NCBI GenBank assembly: GCA_946612175.1
Contig: CAMOEO010000184.1
Coordinates: 1-6,177 of the forward strand
Direction of reading: 5' to 3'
DNA: 6,177 bases
From: an uncultured Verrucomicrobiota bacterium
Lineage (GTDB): Bacteria > Verrucomicrobiota > Kiritimatiellia > RFP12 > UBA3636
The translations under genes and the position numbers were made by a program. This document shows positions 5,618 through 6,177 of the stretch, piece after piece. The stretch's first letter is position 1; the number at the start of each line of letters is the position of its first letter. The notes beneath the pieces are model-generated. The model was not told the origin of the DNA and did no database searches. It saw only the letters and a list, made by a program, of their open reading frames with translations.

Positions 5618-5710
5618 CGTCCGCTCCGGCCGTCGCCCGCGGCGCGCGCCCGTCCCCCTTCTCCGGGGTCCGGCGCGCGCCGCCTCCGTTCCCCTCCGGC
5701 GTCCGCTCCG
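5618..5710. repeat. 11-bp direct repeat bracketing the pal-xer gap
   Basis: The sequence cgtccgctccg occurs at 5618-5628, just after the pal stop, and at 5700-5710, just before the recombinase start. The hairpin lies between the copies. At this base composition an 11-bp match of low complexity may be chance. Confidence 0.6.
5639..5683 (+). terminator. 12-bp inverted repeat after pal, probable transcription end
   Basis: Arms 5639-5650 (gcggcgcgcgcc) and 5672-5683 (ggcgcgcgccgc) pair perfectly over 12 bp. The 21-nt loop can fold further through cccc at 5655-5658 with gggg at 5665-5668. It begins 22 nt after the pal stop. There is no proper T tract, only ctccgttcccctcc, so it may be a weak or factor-assisted terminator or an RNA-stabilising stem. 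Each arm contains GGCGCGCGCC, which is itself a palindrome, so the two arms are also direct repeats. Confidence 0.5.
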
Positions 5711-5714
5711 CCCC

Positions 5715-6177
5715 ATGCCCATGCACGCGCTCGACGGCGCCTCCGGCGCCCCCCTCCGGCCCCGGGCCGAGAGCGACCCGCTCGTCGCGCGCTTCCTCGC
5801 CTTCGCGGCGACGGAGCGCGACGCCTCGCCGCACACGCGCCTCGGCTACGCGCGCGACCTCGGGCAGTTCGCGGAGTACACCTGGGGGAGCGCCGCCGCC
5901 CCGCCGTATCCGTGGAAGGAGCTCGACCGCTCGCTGGCGCGCGCCTATCTCGTCGGCCTCTCGCAGGCCGAGGCCGCGCCGGCGACCGTCCGCCGCAAGC
6001 TCTCCGCGCTGCGGTCGTTCGGCCGCTTCCTCGCGCGGGAGGGCGCGATCCCCGATCCGCCCCTCGCATCGCTGCGCGGCCCGAAGCGGCGCCGCGACCT
6101 GCCGGACGTGCTCTCCGTCGCCGACGTCTCCGCGCTGCTCGACGCGGCGCGCGCCCGCGCCGCGCGCGCCGCCGCCG
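5715..6177 (+). CDS. XerC/XerD-type tyrosine recombinase, N-terminal part only
   Basis: The first 154 codons of a tyrosine recombinase, cut by the window end. The core-binding SAM-like domain is recognisable: DPLVARFLAFAATERDAS (21-38), PHTRLGYARDLGQFAEY (39-55), then ATVRRKLSALRSFGRFLAREG (90-110). A linker PKRRRDLPDVLSVADVSALLDA (123-144) is the usual lead into the catalytic domain. The catalytic Arg-His-Arg-Tyr residues would lie beyond 6177, so activity cannot be judged. The XerC/XerD class acts on chromosome dimers at dif; the short N-terminus and PKRxxxLP linker fit this class better than a phage integrase, but XerC and XerD cannot be told apart. The start is the ATG at 5715; an in-frame ATG at 5721 is nearly as good. 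No Shine-Dalgarno site is present, and the start is directly preceded by CCCC. It follows pal by 98 nt. Confidence 0.88.
   Translation, partial: MPMHALDGASGAPLRPRAESDPLVARFLAFAATERDASPHTRLGYARDLGQFAEYTWGSAAAPPYPWKELDRSLARAYLVGLSQAEAAPATVRRKLSALRSFGRFLAREGAIPDPPLASLRGPKRRRDLPDVLSVADVSALLDAARARAARAAA

Noticed and set aside
4513..6069. A 518-codon minus-strand frame antisense to tolB, pal and the recombinase
   Set aside because: It overlaps three recognisable genes and consists of compositionally biased sequence with no domain.
5715..6177. Integrase marking a prophage, island or integron
   Set aside because: There is no tRNA, attachment site or composition change, and the visible N-terminus resembles chromosomal XerC/XerD.

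Overview
This window comes from a very GC-rich (about 70% by eye, not counted) diderm bacterium. It is compact chromosomal core DNA with no sign of plasmid, phage or insertion sequence. A TolB-Pal pair and a lipoprotein signal show an outer membrane. YidC has the large periplasmic P1 domain typical of Gram-negative bacteria. The L34, YidC and Pal sequences, and the separation of tolB-pal from tolQRA and of rpmH from dnaA, would suit a member of the PVC group (Verrucomicrobiota/Kiritimatiellota-like). That placement is a tentative impression, not a result.

Left part (38-3511, minus strand): an rpmH-rnpA-yidD-yidC cluster, followed by a NUDIX hydrolase gene where many genomes carry jag or mnmE. 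The genes are tightly packed: 17 nt between rpmH and rnpA, a 4-nt overlap between rnpA and yidD, 24 nt before yidC and 41 nt before the NUDIX gene. A good sigma70-type promoter and a proper Shine-Dalgarno site lie just upstream of rpmH. The products are ribosomal protein L34, the RNase P protein, the YidD membrane-insertion helper and the YidC insertase. A perfect GC stem with a GAAA loop inside the start of rnpA could lower readthrough from rpmH into the rest.

Middle (3512-3695): a 184-nt divergent intergenic region carrying the rpmH promoter and a weaker candidate tolB promoter. The tolB leader contains no A for 55 nt and holds an 11-bp tandem repeat.

Right part (3696-6177, plus strand): tolB, then pal after 49 nt, then after 98 nt with a strong inverted repeat the first 154 codons of a XerC/XerD-type tyrosine recombinase cut by the window end. 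TolB and Pal work together in the Tol-Pal envelope system; YidC/YidD serve the inner membrane. The window therefore pairs membrane protein biogenesis with outer membrane integrity.

No new enzyme system is visible. The unusual signals are non-coding: C-run leaders directly against five start codons in place of Shine-Dalgarno sites, a strong G-quadruplex motif on the template strand in front of pal, a heptanucleotide repeat array that has become the C-terminal tail of RnpA, and the hairpin inside rnpA. No stretch over 300 bases lacks a gene.
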